Of a stretch of 64,000 nt of DNA, positions 51,802 to 60,971 are shown piece by piece. The stretch's first letter is position 1, and the number at the start of each line of letters is the position of its first letter. The DNA comes from Mangrovimicrobium sp048323675. Lineage in GTDB: Bacteria > Pseudomonadota > Gammaproteobacteria > Pseudomonadales > Halieaceae. A program made the position numbers and the translations under genes. The DNA is taken from NCBI RefSeq assembly GCF_048323675.1, contig NZ_JBLWFK010000004.1, positions 1-64,000 of the forward strand. The letters run 5' to 3'. The notes under the pieces are model-generated. The model was not told the DNA's origin. It worked only from the letters and a program-made list of their open reading frames with translations, and did no database searches.

Positions 51802-53000
51802 GACCGCCCCCCCACGCGCAGGCGGGCCCGCACCTGTTCGCCCTGGGTACTGCTGTTCTCCAGGGAGGCTTCGAGGCCCGCGGCGACAAAGCCCGCGCGG
51901 ATGCGTTCGACTTCGGCGTAATCGGCGGCGAGAATATTCAGGCGCATCTCCGCTCCGCGGTCGTTGTAATTGAGGCTGACCAGTGAACTGCCCGGATTGT
52001 CGCCGACCACCGCGCCCACCTGCGCCAGCAGGCTGGTAAAGCCACTGCCGCTGGCCGTGCCACCCAGTTCATCCAGTTGCCGCCGCAGTTGCCGCTCCGG
52101 TTCCGGCACCATGCCGCGGGGAATCACCCGCCGGTAACTCTGCTCGATGTCCGCGCGCAGGGCCAGGTTCTCGGACTCCATCTGCCGCAGGTCCGCCCAG
52201 CCGGCGACAAGGTGCACCGCCAGGGCGCCGACAAACAGCGCCGCGACCGCGCGCCACTGGCGCCACCAGCGGTCGAGGGGCAGGCGCTGGGAAAATTCAC
52301 CCTGGCGCAGGTTGAGCAAGGGCGCGGGCTGCTCCGACACCAGCAGCGAGGTATCAAAGCCACCGCGGCGCCACTGTGGTTTGAGCCCCGCCGGTGCGGG
52401 CAGCAGGGCGAGGTCGGCGTCCTGTTGCTGGCCGTAGACGATGACCTGTTCCGGCACTTCGACGCTCTGCAGCAGCGATTCGAGCAGCAGCGCGAGCAGG
52501 TCGCGCTCCACGCAGAAACCCTCGCAGAAGCCATAGCGGACGATTGCGCGCTCTCCTTCCAGCACCACGCACCACTCGCCCTCCTGCCAGGGCAGCAACA
52601 GTGGTTCGGGCAGCCACAGGTTGATCGGTGGCAATACCGCCAGCGCCTCATTGAATGCCTGCATCCGTTCGCGGGTACACACCGCCACGGCCACATCGCT
52701 GGCGTCGAGCGCCACGCGGGCAAAATGCAGGCCGTCGATATCCTCGGCGAGTTCTTCCTCGAGCATGAAGGGCAGGGATTTACCGAGGTGCCGGCGCTCT
52801 TCCGGCGCGATATTGACGCGCAGCAGGCGCAGCTCCTCACCGGGTACGGCAAATACCGCCGCCTGGCGACGCTGGCCGATCGCGGCCACCAGGGCGGCGC
52901 GTTCTTCGTCCGTCTCCAGCCAGTGCGGACCGTCCGCGGCGCCCGGCGGGTTCCACGCCAGGCGATCGCCGACAAGACGGATAATGGCTACCTCTCGCAA
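51798..53000 (-). CDS. gspL: type II secretion system protein L
   Basis: The protein has 400 residues. The cytoplasmic actin-like domain spans ~1-235 (VFAVPGEELRLLRVNIAPEERRHLGKSLPFMLEEELAEDI split by turns), one membrane helix lies at ~248-268 (AVAALFVGALAVHLVAGW), and the periplasmic ferredoxin-like domain follows. It links the GspE ATPase to the platform. It overlaps gspK by 13 bases. Confidence 0.94.
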   Translation of the reverse strand: MREVAIIRLVGDRLAWNPPGAADGPHWLETDEERAALVAAIGQRRQAAVFAVPGEELRLLRVNIAPEERRHLGKSLPFMLEEELAEDIDGLHFARVALDASDVAVAVCTRERMQAFNEALAVLPPINLWLPEPLLLPWQEGEWCVVLEGERAIVRYGFCEGFCVERDLLALLLESLLQSVEVPEQVIVYGQQQDADLALLPAPAGLKPQWRRGGFDTSLLVSEQPAPLLNLRQGEFSQRLPLDRWWRQWRAVAALFVGALAVHLVAGWADLRQMESENLALRADIEQSYRRVIPRGMVPEPERQLRRQLDELGGTASGSGFTSLLAQVGAVVGDNPGSSLVSLNYNDRGAEMRLNILAADYAEVERIRAGFVAAGLEASLENSSTQGEQVRARLRVGGRS

Positions 53001-54064
53001 GGATCTTCCCTCTTCAATTCCGGTGGGGTCACGCGTTGGTCGATGGTCCGGCTGAGTATGCTGACCTGCCGGTTCTGGCGTTGCAGCACACTGTACAAGC
53101 GCCGCTGCCTGCCGGCAACTTCCGCCTCCGCGCGCAGCAGGAAATAGGCGGACTGCTGGCCGAGCAGTTCCCTGATCCCGTTGACATTGGTTTCCTCGCC
53201 GCTGCCGAAGGGCGTCAGCAGCAGGAAGGCTTCCACATTATCGAAGGGTCCGTCGCAGCGCAGTTGCGCCAGGGACAGCGCCTCGTCGTGGCTGAGCGGC
53301 TGCAGGCTGTCATCCGCGCCCAGTGAGCGCAGCACCGTCACCGGTGCTGTTTCAATATTGAGCCTGCCGTTCTCCTGCGGCCAGACTGTCACCCAGGGTT
53401 CCAGCGCAGCATACAGCTCGGGTGTTACACCTTTTATTGCGCGCAATTCGCTGACCGCCTGCAGCGGTCGGTTGGCGGCGCGGTAGGCCGGCTCCCGGGA
53501 CAGGTAGAAGTCGTCCTCCGCGCCATCGGGCCGCGGAATGGTATCCTGGTCGACCCAGTCGCCGATCGACCTGGCCAGCGACAGGGCTTCTGATTCAGAC
53601 GGAGCCGGGTCGGTCACCGCCAGGACCAGGCGCACAAACTGGGCCTGGGGCACCGTGAATCGCGGCCCCTCCTGCTGCTCCGGGTCGGGCTCCTCCTCGA
53701 CCAGCAGGTTGAGGTTGAAGCGCCCCTGCAAATCTTCCAGGCCGCCACTCAGCCAGCCTTCGTCGAGCGCATAGGGAACGGTTTTCCGCGCCCAGAAATC
53801 ATCCAGGGTGTCGCGCCGGTCCTCGCCTTCACCCTTGTCGGCATCGTAATCGACCTGCAGCGCCAGCGTCGCCAGGCCCTCGGCGCCGCGCAGGTAGGCG
53901 CGGGACTGTTCGGCAATGAACAGACTGCTGGCCTGCTGGTAGACACGGTCAAAATTCGCGCGCATGGCGACGATGAGGGCGGCGCTGATGGCAAAAATCA
54001 GCAGTGCAAGGATCAGCGCCGCGCCGCGCTGGCGGGCCGGGGGACTAGATCGGGGGCAGTACAT
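52988..54064 (-). CDS. gspK: type II secretion minor pseudopilin K
   Basis: The protein has 358 residues. The N-terminus RQRGAALILALLIFAISAAL is a prepilin-type helix lacking the usual Glu5, which is characteristic of GspK. The large globular head contains the helical insert family members use to cap the pseudopilus tip. It interacts with GspI and GspJ. It overlaps gspJ by 20 bases. Confidence 0.95.
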   Translation of the reverse strand: MYCPRSSPPARQRGAALILALLIFAISAALIVAMRANFDRVYQQASSLFIAEQSRAYLRGAEGLATLALQVDYDADKGEGEDRRDTLDDFWARKTVPYALDEGWLSGGLEDLQGRFNLNLLVEEEPDPEQQEGPRFTVPQAQFVRLVLAVTDPAPSESEALSLARSIGDWVDQDTIPRPDGAEDDFYLSREPAYRAANRPLQAVSELRAIKGVTPELYAALEPWVTVWPQENGRLNIETAPVTVLRSLGADDSLQPLSHDEALSLAQLRCDGPFDNVEAFLLLTPFGSGEETNVNGIRELLGQQSAYFLLRAEAEVAGRQRRLYSVLQRQNRQVSILSRTIDQRVTPPELKREDPCER

Positions 54065-54695
54065 ACACCCGCCTCATCTCGCCCCAGTCCTCGAGCTCCA
54101 GTACGACCTCCAGCGCAGCCGGCGGCTCGGGCAATTCACCGGGCCGGCTGGTGTCGATCACCCAGTTCTCGGCCCACTGCCGGGTATCCAGTTCACTGCT
54201 GTTGCCCACACTGCGCGCCGACGACGCGTTGTCGAGGAACTGGACCCGGAAGGCGACCACGCCCTCCAGCAGTTCGGCCTCCCGCGGTTCGGTATTGCCG
54301 GCGCGATCGAGCACCGCGTAACTGTCGCGGTACAGGGCGTCACCGGCGATCCGGTAGTTCACGCGCTCCAGTTCGGCGCGCGGGTTTCCCACCGGGTTAT
54401 ACCATCCCGAACGGGTCAGGCTGAGGGGGAAACGCGCCACCTCGCCGCCCTGCAGCGCCGGTTCCATTTCGCCAAATTCATCGCGCACCGGCCGGTTGGC
54501 GAACTGTTCGATATCCCGCGAGATGAACAGCCACGCCCGGTTGACGGCGTAGGACCGCTCGGCGTTGGCCTGGGTGCTGTCCACCCCGACCAGTACGGTG
54601 TTGAAGCTGGTATAGGCCAGTGCCGCCACCACCGCCGTAATCGCCATCGCAATCAGCACTTCGATCAGGGTAAAACCGCGTGCCCGCCTATTCAC
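54045..54695 (-). CDS. gspJ: type II secretion minor pseudopilin J
   Basis: The protein has 216 residues with prepilin leader RRARG and cleavage before FTLIEVLIAMAITAVVAAL, including Glu5. The globular domain follows the GspJ pattern (AWLFISRDIEQFANRPVRDE). It forms the tip complex with I and K. Start and stop overlap the neighbours by 8 and 20 bases. Confidence 0.95.
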   Translation of the reverse strand: MNRRARGFTLIEVLIAMAITAVVAALAYTSFNTVLVGVDSTQANAERSYAVNRAWLFISRDIEQFANRPVRDEFGEMEPALQGGEVARFPLSLTRSGWYNPVGNPRAELERVNYRIAGDALYRDSYAVLDRAGNTEPREAELLEGVVAFRVQFLDNASSARSVGNSSELDTRQWAENWVIDTSRPGELPEPPAALEVVLELEDWGEMRRVYVLPPI

Positions 54696-55116
54696 CGCTG
54701 CCCTCCCCGGGGATTGTATCCTGGCGGAAATCCGCCGAGAGATAGGCCGTCAGGGTATACAGCGGTGTGTCGCGGGTGGTTTCGCTGTCCGCCACGCTAA
54801 TTTCCACCCGGTAGAACTGGGCGACATCGGTCACCGTGCTGGTCACCCACCAGTACCAGTCGCGTCCGGCCATGCGCGATACGCCGCGGTCCTCACCCTT
54901 GATCAGGTCCCCCTGGGCCCTTGCCAGCAGGCGGATTTCGGACAGCCGGTTGGCGCCCACCGCATAGGCGATGGACTTGTCCCGCAGGTAGCCGGTGGCG
55001 TCGGCCTGCTGGGACAGGGCAAACAGCAGCGCCGGCAGCGCCAGGGCGACTACCGCCAGGGCAACCATGACTTCGACCAGGGTGAATCCGGCCGCGCGGG
55101 ATCTCGAGCGGATCAC
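54688..55116 (-). CDS. gspI: type II secretion minor pseudopilin I
   Basis: The protein is 142 residues from the GTG at 55116, which gives a normal short prepilin leader (VIRSRSRAAG) before FTLVEVMVALAVVALALPAL and a 4-base overlap with gspH. The longer open frame would put a 31-residue Pro/Gly tail before the leader, so I reject it. The C-terminal domain (RDWYWWVTSTVTD) fits GspI. Confidence 0.93.
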   Translation of the reverse strand: MIRSRSRAAGFTLVEVMVALAVVALALPALLFALSQQADATGYLRDKSIAYAVGANRLSEIRLLARAQGDLIKGEDRGVSRMAGRDWYWWVTSTVTDVAQFYRVEISVADSETTRDTPLYTLTAYLSADFRQDTIPGEGSGE

Positions 55117-55679
55117 GGATTGTCCTCCACCGGGGGCAGGCCGCGCTCCAGCAAACGGAAATTGCCCAGCAGGTCCCACTCGATCCGCCAGAGCAGTTCA
55201 CCGCCCTGCTTCGCCCGGATATCGATGGCCCCCGGCTGGGTCTCACCGCTGGCATAGAAAATCAGCTGGGGTTCCGGGTTTGCCGAACTCAACAGGAGGG
55301 TATCCCGCGACTGGATGACTTCGTCGATTTCCAGCTGCAACTCGAGCCCCTCGGGCAGGGCGCCGGCGGCGAACACCTCGCGCTCGCCGGTGGTCTCGCG
55401 CCAGCCCTGCGGGTCGCGCTGGCGCCACTGCCAGGTGTAGCGTTCCTTACCCCGGTCCAGGTCGAGCACCAGCAGCAGGCCATAGTCGGTGCCGGAGAAC
55501 TGGGCCTCGTCGAGGGCGAAGGTGGCGGCATCGGCGAGCTGTTGCAGGGTCGACTGCAGGCGCACATCGCGGTCGCCGCCGCCGATATTGAGGGTCACCA
55601 ACGAGGTCGCCAGCACGATTACCAGCAGCGTAACCAGCAATTCCAGCAGGCTGAAACCCCGCTGCCGGAGTCCGGTCAT
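55113..55679 (-). CDS. gspH: type II secretion minor pseudopilin H
   Basis: The protein has 188 residues with prepilin leader MTGLRQRG and FSLLELLVTLLVIVLATSLV, Glu5 present. The beta-rich domain (LADAATFALDEAQFSGTDYG) matches GspH. It connects the tip complex to the GspG shaft. The gap to gspG is 5 bases. Confidence 0.94.
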   Translation of the reverse strand: MTGLRQRGFSLLELLVTLLVIVLATSLVTLNIGGGDRDVRLQSTLQQLADAATFALDEAQFSGTDYGLLLVLDLDRGKERYTWQWRQRDPQGWRETTGEREVFAAGALPEGLELQLEIDEVIQSRDTLLLSSANPEPQLIFYASGETQPGAIDIRAKQGGELLWRIEWDLLGNFRLLERGLPPVEDNP

Positions 55680-55684
55680 GGCGC

Positions 55685-56122
55685 TTATTCGTCCGTGGCT
55701 TTCCAGTTGCCGATATCGGCGTTCTGGCCCTCACCGCCGGAGAGTCCATCGGCGCCGAGGGTATAGATATCCACCTCCCCGTGCTCGCCGGGGGACAGGT
55801 ACAGGTAAGGCCGCTGCCAGGGATCCAGGGGCACCTCCGCGAGGTAACCGCCCTGCTTGAAATTGCGCGGCTCGGGCTCGATGGTGCTGGGTTCCACCAG
55901 CGCCATCAATCCCTGTTCCGTGGTGGGATAGACATAGTTGTCGAGGCGATAGATTTTCAGCGCGGTTTCAATCGCCTTGAAATCTGCCCGGGCCTTTTCG
56001 ATACGGGCATCATCCGCCCGGTTCAGCACGGTGGGCGCCACGATGCTGATCAGCAGACCCATGATCACCAGTACCACCAGGATTTCCACCAGCGAGAAAC
56101 CCGCAGTTCTGTAGTTACGCAT
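55685..56122 (-). CDS. gspG: type II secretion major pseudopilin G
   Basis: The protein has 145 residues. Leader MRNYRTAG is followed by FSLVEILVVLVIMGLLISIVAPTVL, with Glu5. The C-terminal domain has the family's calcium-loop style region (LGADGLSGGEGQNADIGNW) and GYLAEVPLDPWQRPYLYLSPGE. It is the main subunit of the pseudopilus. Processing needs a prepilin peptidase that is not encoded in this window. Confidence 0.97.
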   Translation of the reverse strand: MRNYRTAGFSLVEILVVLVIMGLLISIVAPTVLNRADDARIEKARADFKAIETALKIYRLDNYVYPTTEQGLMALVEPSTIEPEPRNFKQGGYLAEVPLDPWQRPYLYLSPGEHGEVDIYTLGADGLSGGEGQNADIGNWKATDE

Positions 56123-56125
56123 TTG

Positions 56126-57346
56126 TCATTTCACCATTGTGTTCAAATCAAATATCGGCAGCATGATCGCCAGCACGATCAGCAACACCATACAGCCCAT
56201 CACCACCACCATCAGCGGTTCGAACAGGCTCATCATAGTACCCAGCGTCATTTCCAGCTCCCGCTCCTGGTTGTTCGCCGAGCGTTCGAGCATGGTTTCC
56301 AGCTCGCCACTGGCCTCCCCGCTGGCCACCATGTGTACCATCATCGGCGGGAAGCGGCCGCTGTGCTGCAGGGCACGATTGAGACTGCTGCCCTCCTGCA
56401 CCAGTTCCGCGACAGCTTTACTGTCCTCCCGCAACACCAGGTTGCCGAGGACCTGGCCGGCGATACGCAGCGACTCCAGCAACGGCACGCCACTGGCCAT
56501 GAGAATACTGAGGGTAGAGGCAAAACGCGCGGTGTCCAGGGCAATCACCAGCCGCGAGAGGCCCGGCAGGCGCAACAGGAAGCGGTGCCACTTGCGCTTG
56601 CGGCCCTCGTTGCGCAGCAACTGGCGCACGCCGAGCGCCAGCGCGACGACAGCGAAGAACAGCCAGATGCCGTAGTCGCGGAAGAAGTCACTGGTCGCAA
56701 TCAGTGCCTTGGTCAGGATCGGCAGTTCCTTGTGGGACTGGGAAAACACGCCGATCAACTGGGGCACGACGAAGACCATCAGTGCCACCACCACGGCGAT
56801 TGCCACCCCGATCAGGACAAAGGGGTAGATCATCGCCATCTTGAGCTTCTGCCCGGTGTACTGGCGCTGCTCGGTGTAGTCGGCGAGCTGGTCCAGCACC
56901 GGCCCGAGGTAGCCCGCATGTTCGCCGGCATTCACCATCGCCCGGTACATTTCGTTGAACACCTGGGGAAACTCGCCCATCGCATAGGCCAGGGTATAAC
57001 CCTCGGCGACCCGCGAGCGCACCTGCAGGAGGATCGCCTTGATCCGGCTGGAACGGCTCTGCTGCGCCGCGGCCTGCAGGGCCTCGTCCAGCGGCAGGTT
57101 GGACTGCACCAGCGTTGCCAGCTGACGGGTGACCATGGCGAGGTCACCGGTGGAGATGCGCGGCCGCAACAATTTGCGCAGCGGCGTGGCACCCTTGTTC
57201 TCCTGCCGGTTGGCCTGTTCGACCTCGACCGGCCGCAGGCTCTTGGCGCGCAACTGGCCGCGCACGTGGCGCTCCGAGTCCCCCTCGATAAAGCCTTTGA
57301 CGAGCTTGCCCCGGGTATTGAGGGCGCGATAGCGGTAGGCGGTCAC
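56126..57346 (-). CDS. gspF: type II secretion inner-membrane platform protein F
   Basis: The protein has 406 residues with two repeated cytoplasmic GspF domains (~70-190 and ~270-390) and three membrane helices (~170, ~220, ~378-400). MTAYRYRALNTRGKLVKGFIEG split by turns is the typical start. The centre of the platform binds GspE. It lies 3 bases from gspG and 10 bases after gspE. Confidence 0.97.
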   Translation of the reverse strand: MTAYRYRALNTRGKLVKGFIEGDSERHVRGQLRAKSLRPVEVEQANRQENKGATPLRKLLRPRISTGDLAMVTRQLATLVQSNLPLDEALQAAAQQSRSSRIKAILLQVRSRVAEGYTLAYAMGEFPQVFNEMYRAMVNAGEHAGYLGPVLDQLADYTEQRQYTGQKLKMAMIYPFVLIGVAIAVVVALMVFVVPQLIGVFSQSHKELPILTKALIATSDFFRDYGIWLFFAVVALALGVRQLLRNEGRKRKWHRFLLRLPGLSRLVIALDTARFASTLSILMASGVPLLESLRIAGQVLGNLVLREDSKAVAELVQEGSSLNRALQHSGRFPPMMVHMVASGEASGELETMLERSANNQERELEMTLGTMMSLFEPLMVVVMGCMVLLIVLAIMLPIFDLNTMVK

Positions 57347-57356
57347 GGCAGTTCCC

Positions 57357-58883
57357 TCAGGTGATCGAGGTGACGCGCATCACTTCGGCGAGGCTGGTCT
57401 CACCGGCGAGGATACGGCGGCGTCCATCCGCCTGCATTGCGGGATAGAGCTTCCTGGCGTGGGCCAGCATCGCCTGTTCACTGGCGCCCGCGTAGATCAG
57501 TTCGCGCAGGGTCTCGTCCACTTCGATCAGTTCGTAGATGCCGGTCCGGCCGCGATAGCCGGTGTGATGACAGGACTCGCAACCGCGGGGGTGGAACAGT
57601 TCCAGCGGGCCTTCCAGGCCGCCCGGGTAGAGCATGTCGCGCTCCGCCTCGGTAGCCGGTGATGCCTCGCGGCAATCCCTGCACAGCAGGCGCACCAGGC
57701 GCTGGCTCATGACGGCGAGCAGGCTGGAGGATATCAGGAAGGGTTCGATGCCCATGTCTGCAAGGCGGGTGATGGCGCCGATGGCGGTATTGGTGTGCAG
57801 GGTCGACAGCACCAGGTGGCCGGTCAGCGAGGCCTGCACCGCTATCTCCGCAGTCTCCAGGTCGCGGATCTCGCCCACCATCACCACGTCCGGGTCCTGG
57901 CGCAGGACCGCCCGCAGGCCCCGCGCAAAGGTCATGTCGACCTTGGGGTTCACCTGGGTCTGGCCGATCCCCGGCAGCATGTATTCCACCGGGTCCTCGA
58001 TGGTGAGGATATTGCGCGAGGTCTCATTGATGTGGGTCAGCCCCGCGTAGAGCGTAGTGGTCTTGCCGGAACCGGTGGGGCCGGTGACCAGAATAATGCC
58101 GTGGGGGCTGTGCAGGTGCCGCCGGTAGGCTTCGGCGACCTGCTCGTTCATGTTCAGCTGGGTCAGCTGCAACTGCCCCGCCGCGGTATCCAGCAAGCGC
58201 AGCACCACCCGCTCGCCGTGGGCGGAGGGAATGGTGGACATGCGGATATCGACTGCGTGGCCGGCTATCTTTACCGAGATGCGGCCATCCTGGGGTACCC
58301 GCTTTTCGGCGATATCCAGCTTGGCCATGACCTTCAGGCGGGAGACCAGCAGGGGCGCCAGGGCCCGCTTCGGCGACAGTACTTCGGCCAGCACCCCGTC
58401 CACCCGGTAGCGCACGCTGAGGCGGTCCTCGAAGGTTTCGATGTGGATGTCCGAGGCCTGTTCGCGCACTGCCTGGGAGAGGATGGCATTGATCAGGCGG
58501 ATGATCGGCGCGTCGTCCTCGGCGTCCATCAGGTCGCCGACCTCGGGAATCTCGTCCGCCAGCCGCGACAGGTCGACGTCCGCGCTGATGTCCTCGGCCA
58601 TCTGCACCGCCTCGTTATTGTCCCGCTGGTAGGCGAGGGACAGACGGCGCTTGAATTCCGGCTCGCTGACGGCCTCCAGCGCGAAGGGGCAGCCGAGATG
58701 GCGGCGCAACTCGGTGAGCACGCCGATGGTCGGCGCCTTGCAGTGCAGGACCAGGGGACCCGTCTCGCCCTCCACCAGCAGTACGCCGCGCTGCTGGGCG
58801 TAGGTGAACGGCAGGCCGCGGCGCCCCGCGACGGGCGCCGCCTCCAGCGATTCCGCCGCGACCTCGAGGTCTTCCACGTTCAC
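57357..58883 (-). CDS. gspE: type II secretion ATPase E
   Basis: The protein has 508 residues. The N-terminal domain binding GspL is followed by the ATPase with Walker A GPTGSGKTTTLYAGL (~265), Asp box, Walker B (VMVGEIRDLETAEIAVQA region) and a zinc-binding CxxC...CxxC (CRDC, CESC) near 398-440. It powers pseudopilus assembly in the cytoplasm. It overlaps gspD by 4 bases. Confidence 0.97.
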   Translation of the reverse strand: MNVEDLEVAAESLEAAPVAGRRGLPFTYAQQRGVLLVEGETGPLVLHCKAPTIGVLTELRRHLGCPFALEAVSEPEFKRRLSLAYQRDNNEAVQMAEDISADVDLSRLADEIPEVGDLMDAEDDAPIIRLINAILSQAVREQASDIHIETFEDRLSVRYRVDGVLAEVLSPKRALAPLLVSRLKVMAKLDIAEKRVPQDGRISVKIAGHAVDIRMSTIPSAHGERVVLRLLDTAAGQLQLTQLNMNEQVAEAYRRHLHSPHGIILVTGPTGSGKTTTLYAGLTHINETSRNILTIEDPVEYMLPGIGQTQVNPKVDMTFARGLRAVLRQDPDVVMVGEIRDLETAEIAVQASLTGHLVLSTLHTNTAIGAITRLADMGIEPFLISSSLLAVMSQRLVRLLCRDCREASPATEAERDMLYPGGLEGPLELFHPRGCESCHHTGYRGRTGIYELIEVDETLRELIYAGASEQAMLAHARKLYPAMQADGRRRILAGETSLAEVMRVTSIT

Positions 58884-60931
58884 TGCGGCTGGCTCCCCGC
58901 GGCGCCGGGCTGGTCTTCATCCGGGGTCATTTCCCCACCGCGCATGAGATCGAGCTGGCGCATGTCGTCGCGCCATTCCGGCAGCAGGGGCAGGTTGCCG
59001 TCGTCGAGGAATTGCAGGCCGCGCTGGCGGCGCAGCAACTGCTGGTCGCGAATATAGCGGTATTTCTCGGCGGTGGCACCGGCGAGCTGTTCGTCGTCGC
59101 GCACAATGGTGGGGCGGATGAAAATCAGCAGGTTGGTCTTGTCGACACTGACGCTGTCGTTGCGGAACAGGCGACCGAGCAGCGGGATATCACCCAGCAG
59201 GGGAACCTTTTGCGTGCTGTCCTGCACGTTGTCCTCGATCAGGCCACCCAGCACCACCACCCGGCCGTCGGAGGCCAGCACCTTGGTCTGGATCTTGCGC
59301 TCGCTGGTAATCAGGTCCGAGGCGTTGGCCAGTTGTTCGCCGCCGATGAGGATATTGGAAACCTCCTGCTCGATATCCAGCACCACCGAATTGCCCTCGT
59401 TGATATGCGGAGTCACTTTCAGGGTGATGCCGACACTCTGGCGATCGATGGTCTGGAAGGGATTGGAGGCGCCGTCGGCCGATCCGGTACTGGTATAGGA
59501 ACCGGTGATGAACGGCACTTCCTGGCCGACGGTGATATAGGCCTCCTGGTTGTCCAGGGTCAACAGGCTCGGCGTGGAGAGGATGTTGGCATTGACGTTG
59601 TCCTTGAAGGCGTTGAGGATCACCGTCATGGTCAGGTTGTCATCCACCTTGCCCCAGCCCAGCGACAGGCCAGGGGTGCCGGCCAGCGCCGCGGCCAGGT
59701 CCGCGACGTTGAAATCGCCGTTGCCGGTGTCTTCCTCATCGTCGCCCGGGTTGAGGGCGCCGGCAAAATTCGACGCCTGGTCCACGCTGTCGATGTTGCT
59801 GCCATAAAAACCGCTTTTGGTATTGGCGAACAGCCACTGCAGGCCGAGGTCCTGGCCATCGCTGGCGGTCATCTCGACGATGATCGCCTCGACCAGCACC
59901 TGGGCGCGGCGGATGTCCAGCCGGTGTATCACCGCTTCCAGTGAGGCCATTTCGTCGGTATCCGCAGTGATGATCAGGGCATTGGTGCCCTCGTCGGCCT
60001 CGATGGTGGCGTTCTTGTCGGCGGACCTCGACGGCTTGCCATCGGCGCTGTCGAGGCGGCTGATATTCTGCATGACCCGGGTGAGTACTTCGGCGATCTC
60101 CTTGGCCTGGGCGTATTCGAGGTATACCACCTTGACGTTGCCGCTCTGCTCCAGCGGCGTGTCGAGGTGGGCGATCAGATTGCGCATCCGCGCCCGCTGC
60201 ATCTCGTCGCCGGTCACGAGGATGCTGTTGGTCCGGGTATCCGGGACCAGCAGGACCTCGTGCTCCGAACCACCGGCCTGCTCGGCCTCGGACTTGTTGA
60301 GCTTTTCGAGCATGTCGACGACATCCTCGGCCACCGCGTACTTGAGACGAATGATATCCGTGTCCTGCACTGCGGTGCGGTCCATCCGCTGGATGATGTC
60401 CTCGATACGGACAATGTTGGCGGCAATGTCGGAAATGATAATGGCGTTACTGGGCGCGTATGCCGCCATGTGCGCCTGCTGCGGCACCAGCGGCCGCAGC
60501 ACCGGAATCAGCTTCGCGGCAGAGATATTGTCGAGGCGGATAACCTGAGTGACGTACTCGTCGCCGCCGGCGACACCCTCATCCCCCACCGATACCGGTG
60601 CGGAGCGCGCGTCCTTGTTCTGGATCACCCGCACCACGCCGCCGGATTTCACCGCGGTATAACCGTGCACTTCGAGGATCGACAGGAACAGCTGGTAGAG
60701 CTCGTCCTTGGATACCGGTTTGCTGGAAATGACCTTGACCTTGCCCTTGACCGCCGGGTCCACCACGATGGTCGTACCGGTCACTTCCGCCACGAACTTG
60801 ATCAGCTCCTGGATATCCGTTTCCTTGAGGTTGACGGTGTAATCCTGGGCTGCCACCGGCGCCACCTGCAGGCCCGGGGCCAGCATGAGAGCGATGAGCG
60901 CTGCGCGCAGGCCGCGGCTGAATCTGTTCAC
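58880..60931 (-). CDS. gspD: type II secretion outer-membrane secretin D
   Basis: The protein is 683 residues from GTG 60931 (AGAGGAAG 7 bases upstream, signal peptide NRFSRGLRAALIALMLAPGL). ATG 60967 with GAGGG upstream would add 12 residues and is also plausible. Periplasmic N0-N3 domains occupy ~30-330 (VNLKETDIQELIKFVAEVTG; repeated SNAIIISD/TNSILVTGD/TNALIITAD motifs), and the secretin core follows with VPFITGSYTS. It forms the exit pore. Confidence 0.96.
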   Translation of the reverse strand: MNRFSRGLRAALIALMLAPGLQVAPVAAQDYTVNLKETDIQELIKFVAEVTGTTIVVDPAVKGKVKVISSKPVSKDELYQLFLSILEVHGYTAVKSGGVVRVIQNKDARSAPVSVGDEGVAGGDEYVTQVIRLDNISAAKLIPVLRPLVPQQAHMAAYAPSNAIIISDIAANIVRIEDIIQRMDRTAVQDTDIIRLKYAVAEDVVDMLEKLNKSEAEQAGGSEHEVLLVPDTRTNSILVTGDEMQRARMRNLIAHLDTPLEQSGNVKVVYLEYAQAKEIAEVLTRVMQNISRLDSADGKPSRSADKNATIEADEGTNALIITADTDEMASLEAVIHRLDIRRAQVLVEAIIVEMTASDGQDLGLQWLFANTKSGFYGSNIDSVDQASNFAGALNPGDDEEDTGNGDFNVADLAAALAGTPGLSLGWGKVDDNLTMTVILNAFKDNVNANILSTPSLLTLDNQEAYITVGQEVPFITGSYTSTGSADGASNPFQTIDRQSVGITLKVTPHINEGNSVVLDIEQEVSNILIGGEQLANASDLITSERKIQTKVLASDGRVVVLGGLIEDNVQDSTQKVPLLGDIPLLGRLFRNDSVSVDKTNLLIFIRPTIVRDDEQLAGATAEKYRYIRDQQLLRRQRGLQFLDDGNLPLLPEWRDDMRQLDLMRGGEMTPDEDQPGAAGSQPQ

Positions 60932-60971
60932 TGAATAACTTCCTCTGGAATATAGATGTGGCGTCATACGG

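Noticed and set aside
55781..57364. Open frame of 527 codons on the plus strand
   Set aside because: It is antisense to gspG and gspF; GC-rich codon bias keeps the opposite frame open.
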